64,000 nucleotides of DNA from Cheiracanthium punctorium (GCA_038373885.1 JAWZYV010001774.1:1-64000); one strand, 5' to 3'; counted from the first letter of the stretch, positions 34,780 through 46,329 are shown. A program made the numbers and translations. Notes: generated by a model not told the origin, from the letters alone.

Positions 34780-35019
34780 TATTTATAAAAATTGAAAACA
34801 TTAATCCATAAACACATACACCTAAACAGCTTATTTCTGTAAAATTCAGATTTCAAGACATTGCTCATATTCATTTACTTTCTTATTAATTAATTAATTT
34901 TTTTTTTCATTCGTGTGTTTTGGAACGAAAAATACCACATAAAATGCTGTCGTTTTAGTTGTCATTTTGCTTTTTCAGAGATTTATTCGTGTTTTTTAAT
35001 TTGTTCTCTTCAATTGTAG
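34780..35019. other. Intron remainder before exon 35020
   Basis: AT-rich, no element ends or gene seen. Confidence 0.4.
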
Positions 35020-35058
35020 GTGGTCCACAAGAATTTTACACAAGTAATCCATGCAAAA
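35020..35058 (+). CDS. Host gene small exon
   Basis: Acceptor TCTTCAATTGTAG, donor GTAAGT. It reads SGGPQEFYTSNPCK in frame with the exon ending 27366. The intron before it contains the 3.9 kb element at 30431-34374. Confidence 0.75.
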
Positions 35059-35684
35059 GTAAGTATGACTTTTAAAACATGTGTCTAGACTTTTCTTTAG
35101 GTTTTCAACAGTCTGTGGTTGAACGATGTTAATACTGCCTGTGTCGATCCTGGTCCATAATTTGTTACATTCACATTTTTATATCTTGAAGTCAGCAAAA
35201 TCTTAATCCATCTAACCTAAAAAAATGTATTTTTTTTCTTCTTATTCAGAGGGGTGTATTTATAGATTGTGTCAACATCAAGAGAAACACGTAACACGTA
35301 GATATACCAATTTTGGTACCCAGGAAGTCCTACACATAAAATTGTACACCTCTAAACGACTTATTGATAAAATCATTTATTATTAAAACGGTATTAATTT
35401 ATTTACAAAATTGGACATAGAGAAATTGTATTTATTAGCTATTAAGTGCTGTTAAAATCAAGCAAGTTTTTTAGCGTCGACATAATTGGTCTACCCGATT
35501 TGTATCAGCGAGGTACTTTTCAAATGAGTCAAAATTGAAAAAAAAAAAAAAAATCTAAAATGTCAAAAAACATGTACATATAGTGCGGGGGTGGGGACAA
35601 TAAAATGTTGAAAGTCTCCACTTTTGATGATTTATCGCCAAGTTTGGCGACAAAAAATAAGGTGGCGTTAGAATAGGCCCGGGG

Positions 35685-36170
35685 AAGATTGTAAGCTACT
35701 TTTAGTAGGTGATTTTACTGTAGATTTCTATTCAAAATAAGTCTGTTATGGAACAGGGAAGAAAAATACGGCACGCTCGTCGATTATGATACATTTTCCA
35801 AACAGTATTTATAAAGGTGAAGTACAGTAAGAATATGCTGACGGAGACTTTTAAACAGTTTTGTTAGGAAATTTTAATATAGGTTTCAGTTCTGAAGAAG
35901 TGTTTTGTGGGAAAAGAAAGACAAACACGGCACACTCGTGGATTATGATGCACATTCCAAACAGTATTTATTATGGTGATGTGTAGTTAGAATGTTCTTG
36001 GCGAAGATTGTAAAGCAGTTTTAGTAGGCGATTTTAATATGGATTTCGATTCCAAAGAAGTGTTTTATGGAACAAGGAAGAAAAATACGGCACAATGAAT
36101 AATGGTACATTTTCACACTTAAAGGAACAAGGAAGAAAAATAGGAACGATGCATTTATTATGATACGCTT
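35685..36170 (+). pseudogene. Three tandem fragments resembling a Helitron-type endonuclease
   Basis: A unit of about 160 bp occurs three times (about 35685, 35843 and 36007). Translations of the first and third read EDCKLLLVGDFTVDF and EDCKAVLVGDFNMDF, and a different frame of the same units reads KYGTLVDYDTFSKQYL. The phrases 'VGDFN-x-x-F' and 'KYGTTIDAVFSRYL' are typical of the endonuclease-like domain found at the C-terminus of some arthropod Helitron/PIF1-type proteins. The frame changes between the two phrases, so nothing is functional. The link is my recollection and inference. Confidence 0.5.
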
Positions 36171-36451
36171 TTAATATATAGCACTTTAGTGCGTACTTTA
36201 AATATGAAAAAGTGTCGGAGTACATTGTTAATTTTTTAAAATTTCTTTTGAGTGATTTTCACAAATAACCAACAACAACAGCAGTTTCAAACTTTTGTGT
36301 GTGTGTGTGTGGGGAAGAGGGGGGGGGCTAATTAATATGTTATCAGATGGAGAAGAAAATGTTTTTAAAAACAAGATTGTTCAGAATTTGTGATATAATA
36401 TATTGTTTTCGCGGATGATTTTTAATAACAGAATTAATTCTTCTTTCTTAG
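36171..36451. other. Intron remainder
   Basis: No gene. A (GT)n followed by a G run lies at about 36297-36328. Confidence 0.4.
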
Positions 36452-36552
36452 GAAGGGACCTCGAAGTTAAGGAACCTCGTTGTGAAAATGGGTACTTTTC
36501 AATCTTACGTCAACAATTCAAAATTGTAACGAATATTATACAGATTCCGTGA
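36452..36552 (+). CDS. Possible alternative terminal exon of the host gene
   Basis: A good acceptor (AATTCTTCTTTCTTAG) is followed by an in-phase frame RRDLEVKEPRCENGYFSILR that runs to a TGA at 36550-36552. If it were instead an internal exon ending at 36491 (G/GTACTT), it would put the following exons out of the frame that gives the hydrophobic tail. I therefore read it as an alternative last exon that would make a soluble form, or as a false exon. RNA data are needed to choose. Confidence 0.4.
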
Positions 36553-38160
36553 ATTATCAACGAGCCGTGAATGTAACTAATCAGTGTAACGATTATTATA
36601 GTGACTCCAAGATTTATCAATGAGACTTAAAAATTTAATCCAATCAGCATCTTGCTGTATTCTAACTTTTATGATTTATGAATTTTAACCAACCGTCCTG
36701 ATTTTATTAAGTGAATCAATGGATTATTTCTTATAAGCGGGGGAGTATACAATAGTTTGTTGTTAACGAGTTTTATACAGGCCATTCGTCCCTTGTGATA
36801 AAACCCCCCGTTAGATACTTCCTTTTTGTAGAAACAATTACATTCATAAAATGTTTCAGCTCATTCTCATTACACACACATTACTATGAAAGTGCGCACG
36901 AAGTTAATGGGATAGAATGAGTTCAGATTAAGACATGAGTCGTTTGCAAGAGAGAACTGCTGAATAGGGAATTCTCACCCTCTCCCCTTCCGGTTATACT
37001 AGGAATTGTGGGAAACTGCAGACCTCATAATCTGGAGAACCCCCCGGGACTCACCTAAATGAGTTCACAGCAGGTCCAGTATATTAACGTACAGAAGCTA
37101 ATATTTAATGTTTAGTTACATCCAAATTATTTAAAACATATAAAAACTGTAAAAAATCATGTAACAAGTTCAGCCTTTTTTTTATGAGAATCAAGAAAAA
37201 GCTCATATAAGCCTTACTTTAAAGTTACTCATAAATCAGGCGAGTAAAGTTACTCATAAATTTTCTTATCCTCTCATGTTCTTATCACACTAAATTTGGT
37301 TTTTTCTTATTTTATCACGATATTTGCATTAATATTTTGTCTAATTTTGTCTTCTCGCAGTCCAGTCCAAGTCTTAATCATTTTAAGTATTTTTTTTTTT
37401 CTTTACAACAAAATTTTGTTCATTTTGTTGTAAAGAAAAAAAGTTTTGCGGTATCCAAATGAACTAGAATTCCTCGCACAGAATATCTATGTTTTATTAT
37501 CTACTTATCCAATATGATATTTAAAAAATCATCAATGGAAAGTTTACATAAATGCCGCATCATTTCCTGGAAAACTACAGAGTAATATTCATTTTCACCT
37601 TGGTTCTTCGCATATTTCTCACACTATTTATTCGTAGAACCCCAGCCGTGTATGTTTTCTGAAGATTCCCGGAAAAAAAATTAACTTTTAGTGCAATTCT
37701 CTAATCATTTTCATGAATCTAATCGATTATATATATATATATATACATATATGCATGCATTTAATCGATTATATAATCGATACTACATTATCTACATATA
37801 CAAACACGAAATATGTATATGCAGATAATGCAGTTTTAAAATTATTGAAGGAATAACCCAATTTTTATTATAATAAAGTTCGATGGAACCTAGTACATCA
37901 TTAGATGATGGACTACTCACATGTCAGAATCCATGTTGAAAGTCTAGTAAAAGGAACTAGCTTTTATCGTGTGGAACATCTGCGCGTTATTTTCTACATA
38001 TCCAATATGATATTTAAAAAAAAAAAACCCGTCCTCAGTGTTTTTAAGTTCTTTATGAAGTGCTTTCTAACAAAGAGATTTTATTTATGTGCATCATACA
38101 AAATAAATTCAAAACCATTCACATGCATTTTAAATTTAGAAAAGCTTTTTTATTCTCAAA
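36553..38160. other. Intron stretch without recognised gene
   Basis: AT-rich. Near repeats of GTAACGA.TATTATA..GA and GA.TTATCAA.GAG at 36526-36625 suggest a small local duplication. ACAACAAAATTTTGTTCATTTTGTTGT at about 37405-37432 is an imperfect hairpin flanked by CTTTAC/GTAAAG. (TA)n lies at 37728-37745 and an inverted TAATCGATTATAT pair at about 37720-37780. Confidence 0.4.
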
Positions 38161-38700
38161 CTAGCTGAAGTACCCGTCCTTGACGGGTTAGGGAGTGCAA
38201 ATTTCCAAAAAGCAAGAACTTTTGTCAGCATAGTAGGAGTACACAGAGTGGATGTAGTATGTTGCCAAAGTAAAGAAAGCGAATTTATAATTTTTATGCA
38301 TTGTTAAAATATCACATGTTAGAGAGTAATTAAGTAATATCATTTCATTCGCTTTAGTCGTAACTATGTGACGCGCGAACGAATATTTACGCATATTGAA
38401 ATAATTTTGCAAAATCTCAAAATCTAATCAATATTTTTGAAAAATTGGAAGCCTAGAATTTAAGTTGAGTGACAACCTATCCTGTCACCCAATTTCGTTT
38501 CATTCCCTGCAATCTTTATTTCGTGATGCTGGAACAAAATTTCAGCATTTTAAAACGATTTTCACAAAATCTCAAAATATAATCAAAATATTTTTAAAAT
38601 TCAACGCCTATAAATTAAGATTAGCAACTACCTATCCTATCACTAAATTTCGTATCATTGGTATTAGTCGTTATTATGTGATGTTTGAAGATATCAGATT
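38161..38700 (-). mobile_element. Helitron-like 3' terminus attached to 156-bp satellite units
   Basis: Read on the - strand, the end is a hairpin ACCCGTC-AAG-GACGGGT, then ACTTCAG, then CTAG (at 38164-38161), then T. That is the textbook Helitron 3' end. From 38310 to about 38700 the sequence matches the edge units of the satellite at 19910-20260: AGTAATATCATTTCATTCGC, AGCCTAGAATTTAAG and CCTATCCTGTCACCC. So satellite units form part of, or were captured by, this element. The 5' end is not defined. Confidence 0.55.
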
Positions 38701-39822
38701 TGATGCAATTTAATTTAATCTTAATTAGATCATCTAAAGGTGAAAAATTTAAATTGCGTTTTAAATAAATCATTCTAAACATTAGCCATGAAAATGCAAT
38801 TCATTTAGATAAAATTGTATATATTAAAGAGAATTTATGCATTGATTTACTAATTACACCGGTCAAAAAAAAAAAAAAAAATGGGGGGGGGTTTCTGTTC
38901 TCATAATTAAATTCTGATTCTAGACATTGAAAAACACTTAAATTTTCATTTTTAGTGCTTAAAGTTTGCTTTTGTCTGATTTACGTCGATAAGTATATTT
39001 TAATTTATTTCATAAACAAAAGATGGCAGCACTCTGATTAACCCGAAAGTAAACTGCTTTATTATTTGTAACTCTGTAGTATTGCTTGTAGTATTATTTG
39101 TAGTATTATTTGTAATATTATTATTTGTTTGTATTATTATTTGCTCATACGAACATAAAAGAAATACGAAAAATATTCATTTTTAGACATTAATTTCTTA
39201 TTATTTTACATTTATATGTTATTGTTTATCACAAATCTTGAATAAAAAAGATTTTTATATCCAGCAAAAAACTTTTGTGGTCATAATTTAGAGTGGAATT
39301 ATAAACAAATATAAAAAATCAGTGATTTTTGCCAAAAAAATTGAAAAATTGCTTTAATTTCTACAAAAGCAAACTTTCATTTAAAAAAAATATACATACA
39401 TATATTTTCCTTAGTTTTGGCGTAGGAGAAACTAAAATTTAATGTAGAAGTCAGACCCAAAATCGTGTTGACCGGTGTTAATAGGACAAATGCCTTAATT
39501 ATCATTGACTTAAATGGAACTTTTTTACTGTTGTAAGGAATAATTAGTTTTTCCAATTCGATATTTGTTTCTACAACAGCCCGAAGTATTGGCCATTTTA
39601 CTATGGTAGAGCACCCAGTACATAGCCAACTGCCCTCTATGAAGGGGCGGACAAGTCGGCCGGCCAAGCCAAGCCGGCAATCGAGCACATACCTAAGGTG
39701 TGATAGAATTGTTTTTAGTCACTACATCACCTGGATGACGGCTTTAAGTTCAAATTTATATATGATTTGTCATATATGATTAATACAACTAATTAAAATT
39801 TCCTTTTACTTTTTATTCGTAG
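38701..39822. other. Intron stretch without recognised gene
   Basis: AT-rich, with an A/G run at 38868-38889 and (TAGTATTATTTG)n-like text at about 39075-39120. The open frame at 39377-39688 on the - strand has no domain I recognise, although it is more GC-rich than its surroundings at 39570-39680. Confidence 0.4.
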
Positions 39823-39897
39823 AACGGAATGTATGGAACTGCGACCCATTTTATTTCTCGGTAGAATCGAAAAGAACGTCCGCAGCAACCTGCAAAA
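39823..39897 (+). CDS. Host gene exon, cysteine pair
   Basis: Acceptor CTTTTTATTCGTAG, donor GTAAAT. In phase with 35020-35058 it reads KRNVWNCDPFYFSVESKR and ends at ATCK. The pattern C-x(n)-CK recurs in this gene, in NPCK before it and LRC after it. Confidence 0.75.
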
Positions 39898-39982
39898 GTA
39901 AATATCTTTAATTATGCATGTAATCAATATTTACATCGTTTGGTTTTCTTTTACTTATTAGTGAATTATGTCTACTTTATAG

Positions 39983-40033
39983 GCTTGAGATGCAGTACTC
40001 CAAATGACGTCCAGTTCATATTTAAGCATGAAG
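39983..40033 (+). CDS. Host gene exon after an 84-base intron
   Basis: Acceptor CTACTTTATAG, donor GTTTGT (weak). It reads SLRCSTPNDVQFIFKHE. Its exit phase matches the last exon at 50034 directly, giving KHEGISCNTAS, but not the exon at 49106. Either 49106-49151 is optional or an exon lies undetected between 40034 and 49105. Confidence 0.65.
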
Positions 40034-41088
40034 GTTTGTAAAATGAATTTTGATTATAAAACTTGAAAAAAAAATAATTTTTAATACTCACGGTTTCCGT
40101 TAAATATATTTTTTATTTTACTGTACTTCTTTGCTATTGAAAAAAATAAAACTAAGAAAACTCTTCGAGCTGCGGGTTCGATATCAACGTATTTCCAAAT
40201 TTCAAATCAAGAACAGTCACAATTCAAATGGCTTGGCGCCGAAAGTAAAAACACACAAGATGCAATAAAAAACTCATTTTTAAACTGAAACGTATATATT
40301 AACAACTATTTACATCTTTTTACACAAAAAAGTTTATTTTACATAATTAATTCAAATAGCGACAGCTTCGCTTCAAATCTACATTCTAAACACGCTCTCT
40401 GGCGCGAAAATTCGATAAACAAAACATTTTTGAAAGAGGATCATGGTAGAATAGTAGAAGTATCTTTTTTATTCTTTTAAAGCGCGTTGCGCCATCTATA
40501 GAAATTAATTTCTACACTATTGTATACAGTAAATTGTGTTTTAAGGGGTCATAACATTTTAAAACAGAACCTTTTCTTCAAATGTTCAAAATCAACCATA
40601 TGTTTTTTTTTAATTTTTTTTTTTTTTTATAACAGAAATCATACATGTCTAAAAAGTCGATTAACATTTTCAATGATGTATTTAGACGGAATAATAAGGA
40701 AATAACAAAATACAGAAAATAGACCATCTACTATAAAGAGAAATTTTCGAGATATAACGAAGAGAGATATATATATAAAGAAAATACACACACACAGCGC
40801 CCGAGGCAATGAGTATATTTCATTTTTGTGCCCTGGAAAATACTATGTAAAACTGAAGTTTAATCACAGCGCTTTCTAATACGATTTTTCTATATAAATT
40901 AGGCATTGCCGTATTTAGAAAATAATGAATAAGAGCATTTATAGAGTTTGCTTTTATTTGAATCATTATAGTAGTTGAAAATCCTAGGAATAAATTGTGG
41001 CTACATTATGATCATTAGTTTTGAAAATAACGGGTTACTTATAAATATTTCAAATACTGTCCTTAGAAAGAGATACTACTCCTGTTAA
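40034..41088. other. Intron stretch that may hide a missing exon
   Basis: No clear exon seen by eye between 40034 and 49105. I searched for an acceptor/donor pair taking the phase from one extra base to zero and could not settle on one. Confidence 0.35.
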
Positions 41089-41195
41089 CAGGGGAGTAGC
41101 CAGGGAGGGGGATATGACGATATATCCACCCCCCCCCCGAAATTTTTTCCAGGCGCATATCCTGCCCCGAAAAAATTTTCCTGGCTACGCGCCTG
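41089..41195. mobile_element. hAT MITE of the CAGGGGCGTAGCC family, copy 2
   Basis: Ends CAGGGGAGTAGCC and GGCTACGCGCCTG. Exact 8-bp target duplication CCTGTTAA (41081-41088, 41196-41203). Only 107 bp long. Confidence 0.95.
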
Positions 41196-41203
41196 CCTGT
41201 TAA

Positions 41204-42417
41204 TACCACATACCCTGTCAATGCCACCATTTCTATCAGTTAAATTTTCGGTTATATTTTCGCGAAAATTAGCAAAATGTTAAATTTTTTTTTATGTGTT
41301 CCTAAATCGGTTATAAGGCTGCTTAAACATATTTTATGCGCAGTATAGTTTACAATGCATATGAAAATTTATCAATTACATCCGTATTTATTTTAAGAGG
41401 AGGGAGAAAAAAAAACGGGAGAACAGAATCAGTCCTTACTAACCAGCCAATTCGTATGCGATCCTTTATCATCGTATTTTTCAATTTTTGCTGATACCTG
41501 GAAAAAGACTAGTTAATTAAACGGGCAGCTGATAACTTTTTTAATGAAAAAGAGACAAAAATAATAAAAAGTTCGCATGCTTCACTTAGTAATCTCTAAA
41601 GCATTTTGTGGGAAACAAATTTATTATTTGCAAAATAAAAGATGGGGAAATTGAATACACTGGACATGAATAAGTCAAACGGTGTCCTTGGTGGAAGAAT
41701 AACCGATTCGAAAAATTTCTCCCAGAATGTTAGCTGTTATACAGTAGTTTCATTATTAACTAATAATGCTTTAATTGATTATTGTAACATATGTAGTAAT
41801 TTACGATAGATTATCAAGACAAACGAGAAAAAAAATAGACTATCGATGTTATTGGAATTGTGCTTTTCATTTAATTTTTTCTAACTGCTGTAAAACTCAC
41901 AACAGCCAGAAAAAAAATTGGGGGGAGGCAAGTAATTATTTTTACAGGGGAAAATAAGATAGAAAAGTTACTTGGGAAATAAAAATGCAAAGTTAAATAC
42001 ACTGGGCACGATTGGGTTCCATTTAATAACTGCGAAACTGATTCATAAAGTTACTTGTCCAATATTAACTGCTAGTTAATATAGTTTCATTACTGACTAG
42101 CAATACTTAAATTGATTCTTATAGAATATGTATCTCTATCAAGATTAAAGGAGGTGAAAATTAGATCATCGATTTTATCAGAATTGTGTTTTTTCGATTT
42201 TTTTTTTTTTTCTGGCTGTAGGAAGAATCGAAAACGAAAATAAAATTATTTTTATGAGGACAAGGAAAGGGAAACAATAACAACCATTTAATCTTCATAA
42301 AAGTTAGGCCAATGCTGTGAGTTTGAACATTTGCATGTTTTCAAAATAATTGTGTATTATGTTCCTTAAAGCCGTTCCAAGCTTTTTATTTTCGAATGAA
42401 TTTTATATGAGTTTAAC
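41204..42417. other. Intron stretch with a diverged direct repeat
   Basis: No gene. A block near 41560-41950 recurs loosely at 41960-42260: both contain AAATTGAATACACTGG/AAGTTAAATACACTGG, CGATTCG/CTGATTC, TAGTTTCATTA.TAACTA.TAATGCTT and AGA.TATCGAT. The spacing is about 350 bp. Confidence 0.45.
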
Positions 42418-42629
42418 GGAGATGTCCCGATTAAGGCGTTCAGGTTTGAGGTGGTTGTCAAAAATTGTCCTGTTTGAGGCGAGGAATGATAAACGACTCA
42501 ATAGGTATTCCCGTTTGAGGCTGTGATTTCATATTTGGCGATGCAAATGAGTTTGGCTTAAAAATATCCCACGACTCGCTGGTCAACAATTCGCGAACAC
42601 TCCACCAACGCCCGAATCGGGACTTCTCT
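42418..42629. mobile_element. Possible small element with GTCCCGATT inverted ends
   Basis: The left end GAGATGTCCCGATTAAGGCG and the right end (reverse complement AGAGAAGTCCCGATTCGGGC) match at most positions. Inside, GTTTGAGGC is repeated. No target duplication found and no coding capacity. Confidence 0.4.
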
Positions 42630-43099
42630 TATAATTTTTTCGTAAAAGCTTGTTAATATTTAACTTATACCAATAATGCTCTTTTAAATGCATTACGTAA
42701 AAAAAGACATCAAGGGGTGACTAATTGCAATTTCTATTTTTTAATAACATCATTCATTTTTTAGCAATAGAACCGATTATTGACACTTAAGCTTTTAAAT
42801 CCTAGAATTTCTAAGAAATGGTTGTGTTTTATTAAAATTTAGACTATGCAGTCAGAATAAATCATATTTATTCTCTACAAAACATTAATAAGGTTTAACC
42901 ATAAACAGTGCCATGCTGTTTTATAGAAGCAATAAAGCGATATGCCTAACTGTCTGAAAATTTTCCCTAGCACTGAAAACTCAGTGAATTGGCTGAAACT
43001 CCATCCCTTGAAGAAATTAATGCAAAACACTGAACTTTAAATATTTTTTAATGTTTATAGATCTTATACAGGCCCGGACTGGGCGGGTACCCAGACAGC

Positions 43100-43268
43100 C
43101 AGGGGCGTAGCCTCGGGGGGGGTTTAGGGGGGTCATAACCCCCCCATGAGGAATTTTTTTCCATACAAAATGTATATTCTTCACTACATTATCACACATA
43201 CGTATACATATATATGAGTTGTAGTAGTCGTAACCCCCCCCCATGAAAAATTTCTGCCTACGCCCCTG
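43100..43268. mobile_element. hAT MITE of the CAGGGGCGTAGCC family, copy 3
   Basis: Ends CAGGGGCGTAGCC and CTACGCCCCTG. Exact 8-bp target duplication CAGACAGC (43092-43099, 43269-43276). The duplicated bases are part of the terminal repeat of the element at 43090-44742, so this MITE jumped into that terminus. Confidence 0.95.
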
Positions 43269-44357
43269 CAGACAGCACATAAGCTTAAATGAAACTTGAC
43301 ATTTCCTTGAATTTGACGTATTAATGCAAGTTTGACAGTTCAACTCATTTTAAGCTGGCAGCTAGCTTGCAGGAGTCAAGTTGAATCGTCAAGCTTAAAT
43401 ACCGTTTGATTTAAGCTTGACAAGTGATACTAGCTTGATTTTAGCTTTCAAAGTGCGCAGTGATGGCGCCATCTGTGAAAGAGAATGGACATTAATTGTC
43501 TAGCGTCCTCAAATTTGCTGAAATTTCGTAAAAGATGTGTTTTATTTTATTACCAGTGCCATATTACCGGCAGGGCAAACGGGGCAACTGCCCAGGGCCT
43601 ACAGATTTTAGGGCCCAAAAATCTTACATCTTACACTTTTGTAGTTGTAAAATGAAATTACAAAGGATAAAAAAAATTCAGAAGTTAAATAATTTTTTTA
43701 ATTATAAAGTATGAACAATGAAAATAATTCAAATTTACATTTGTATAAATTAATTTAAACTTATTTTTAATTCTTCGAAATGTTCTTTATCGATATAGCA
43801 TACCAATATGTAGGAAAATAACTAACTATATTTGTAAAGAGAATTTTTAGCGTTAAATAATAACAAAATATTTCAATTATTTGTTATTTTAAGAAATATT
43901 TACAAAAATGACTAAAGTGTTTGTATTCCATACAGGTTTAGCAACTGTGATATAGCATTTCGAAGTAACGTTTAACTATCTGTTTCTTTGAGTTCAGATT
44001 ACTTAGCACAAAATTTGTGTTAAGTAAGTAAACCCATTCTATATTTCCAAATATGGAAATTCTTCAAAATAAAATACAATTATACTACGAAATTGATTTC
44101 AAAATCAGTCGTTTGTCTCGATTTTGGCCAGCAGTATTGCTCATGAGTGTTGCGGTACTGAAAGTTTTAAAACGTGTGCTGCTCTTACGTTTATATTATG
44201 TTTATTTCCCTATTAGTAGAGTCTCTAAATCACACGTAACATTATTTTAATTTTGATGCATCCCATGGAAAAATAAAAGATACAAATAACACATCGCCCA
44301 CTTATCAATCTGGCGAGAAAACGGCGTGATAAGTCACTTCAAACTTTAGTAATATCT

Positions 44358-44560
44358 GCGTGAAGCTTAGTAGCTGAACGGATAGCGAGCTGGACTCCCA
44401 ACCGAAAGGTCCCGGGTTCTATTCCAGACACGAACATTCGATGGAAACAGATTAAATTAAATTCAAATTTCAGCTTAGCGGAAGAAAATGCGTGGCAACG
44501 TAAAATATGTGTGACGAGTTCGCCGACCGGCGCCCCGTGTATTTAGGAAATTTTTTTTAG
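44358..44560 (+). ncRNA. tRNA-derived SINE
   Basis: A box TAGCTGAACGG (44371-44381) fits the Pol III consensus TRGYNNANNGG exactly. B box GTTCTATTC (44416-44424) fits at 8 of 9. Between them CTGGACTCCCAACC looks like a tRNA anticodon arm (CCC, glycine-like). A non-tRNA body follows and ends in a T-rich/A-rich stretch near 44550. It is not a true tRNA gene because the acceptor stem does not pair. Confidence 0.7.
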
Positions 44561-45211
44561 GAAAAATTTTTAAGCTTGAAATGTCAAGCTTAATGCAAGC
44601 TCGGCAAGTGTAAACTAGAACACTTGATTCAAGCTTGCATTAAGCTTACACGCTTGAAATTTTCAAGCTTAATTCAAGCTTATTGACTTGATAAATCAAG
44701 CTTGCTGCAAGTTTGATGCAAGTTTGCTGTGCTGTCTGGATAGGGGCCCGCCCGTGTCAAGAGAAGGGGGGCCCAGGTTATTGTGCAAGCGATAAATAAT
44801 AGGATGTGTTAACTTTCGGGGTATGGGGGGAGGTATGGTGTTATTATTTAATTATAATTGATAATTAATGTATTAATTAAATATTGATCTATTAATTAAT
44901 ATGCGTCATTCATATTAATTAATCCCTTGTTCAATCGGGAACCTTCACTCAAAACATTTTGAGAACTACAGTTAAAATGTTTTGAAGCCTTCTTGGGCGC
45001 AAAGTGTTTTGAAGCCTTCTGGGGCGCAATTGCCTCTGCAAAAAAATTTTTATGTGTCAAACTTCATTCAAGTGCTATCAGTATAGAACTTTTTTTTTCT
45101 TTCTTTTTTCTGTTTGGGGGTCCGCCATCAGCAGGGAGGCCCTGCCGAGGGCGGGGGCCCACCCGTCTGCAAACAGTAGGACACCCTGGCCAGTCCGGGT
45201 CTGATCTTATT

Positions 45212-45416
45212 GGTTTGTAAGAGAGCAAAGCTCAGCAAATAAAAAAGTAATCTGAATTTTTTCAGTCTCAGGCGTAATTTTTTTCTTTTAGAAGCAGCTC
45301 AAAAGTTCCATTATTTATTAAAATTATTTTTATTTATTTGGAATTGGAAGGCTATGGTTTGTGTCCTTCCGTTTTCACAATATACAAGTAGTTCGTCCGT
45401 TTATGTACTACTTTTT
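45212..45416. other. Intron stretch without recognised features
   Basis: No gene or element ends seen. Confidence 0.4.
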
Positions 45417-45572
45417 CAAGGCTGTACCCAGGGCGTTCGGTCCCCCCCCCCCGAAATTTAAATTTTTGTTAACAAAATAGTCTTTTTAGAAAAAATTCAG
45501 CTTTTTTCAACGTTTGGTCCCCCTCCGAAATTTTTGGACCCTCCCTGAAATTTTTTTCTGGGTACGCCCCTG
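45417..45572. mobile_element. hAT MITE of the CAGGGGCGTAGCC family, copy 4 (diverged)
   Basis: Left end CAAGGCTGTACCCAGGG, right end CTGGGTACGCCCCTG. Target duplication TACTTTTT against CACTTTTT. C tracts inside. The left terminus has decayed from CAGGGGCG. Confidence 0.75.
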
Positions 45573-46329
45573 CACTTTTTTACATTAAATTTATCGTTAA
45601 ATGGGGTAAAAAAGTTTCTATAATCAAAGTAAAATTAGCGTCCTCAGTAATTTAATATTTCACACAAAATGTGTATTTGAATATAAGAGAGGAAGATCAG
45701 AAAGCGCGCACGAGTACCTGAAAAATGGTGCAGTACGGCACTTGTAGATTTCCACACACAGTCAGGTTAGGTTGAAGAGAATAAAGTGACAAGTAAGTGC
45801 GCTTGTAAGCCAAATATGGTACCCACCGCCTCAATCGGGAATAACCATTAACCCTTTGAGTTTAACAATAAAATAACATTCATAATATACTAGTCTAATG
45901 CTAAAACTTTTATGACATTGGGGATTTATACTGAATTCAATAATTCATAGTTAATAATAGTTCGTTAAAACATTTTGAATAGATATTTTATGGCTGATTA
46001 TACATATGCACTCACTTTCAAAAGTTAAGCACGACGATGTAAATTGCAAAAAAATCAACAAATACTGCTTTGATCGATACAAAATTCGGCAGGAAAGTAG
46101 CATACATATTTATGCATAAAACAAAATGAATTATTATATACAGAAATGAAAACAATATTAAATTTTTGTAAGTTATCAGATAATGACATACTGGAAACTT
46201 AAACAGAATTATGTATAAAGTGAAAATAAACAGCATAAAATGAAAAAAAGGACATTAATAGGGTATGTGATCCCCCCTCATCTGTATACAAAGTTTACAC
46301 CTTGTGACCATGCTTTCAATTAGGTGGTC

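Larger units (their letters stand above)
43090..44742. mobile_element. AAGCTTGA-rich element with CCAGACAGCACA ends
   Basis: The ends CCAGACAGC+ACA (left, interrupted by the MITE at 43100) and TGTGCTGTCTGG (right) are inverted, with TA just outside each. The terminal 150-180 bases on both sides are dense in TCAAGCTTGA and related words, inverted with respect to each other (43290-43450 and 44565-44730). No coding sequence is recognised. The family is unknown. Confidence 0.55.
43079..45203. mobile_element. Outer hAT-type element hosting nested insertions
   Basis: Left end CAGGCCCGGACTGGGCGGG, right end CCTGGCCAGTCCGGGTCTG. Target duplication ATCTTATA (43071-43078) against ATCTTATT (45204-45211), 7 of 8. 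Almost all of its present length is made of later insertions: an AAGCTTGA-rich element (43090-44742) that itself holds a MITE and a SINE. Confidence 0.75.

Noticed and set aside
36452..36491. Use of 36452-36491 as an internal exon of the host gene
   Set aside because: It would shift the following exons into a frame that stops at about 40008 and loses the hydrophobic tail, while skipping it keeps the frame. Kept only as an alternative last exon.
39377..39688. 103-residue frame on the - strand with a GC-richer part
   Set aside because: No domain, start context or splice support. It overlaps the intron directly before exon 39823.
44371..44424. Functional tRNA-Gly gene
   Set aside because: A and B boxes and an anticodon-like arm are present, but the acceptor stem does not pair and a non-tRNA body follows, so it is a SINE.
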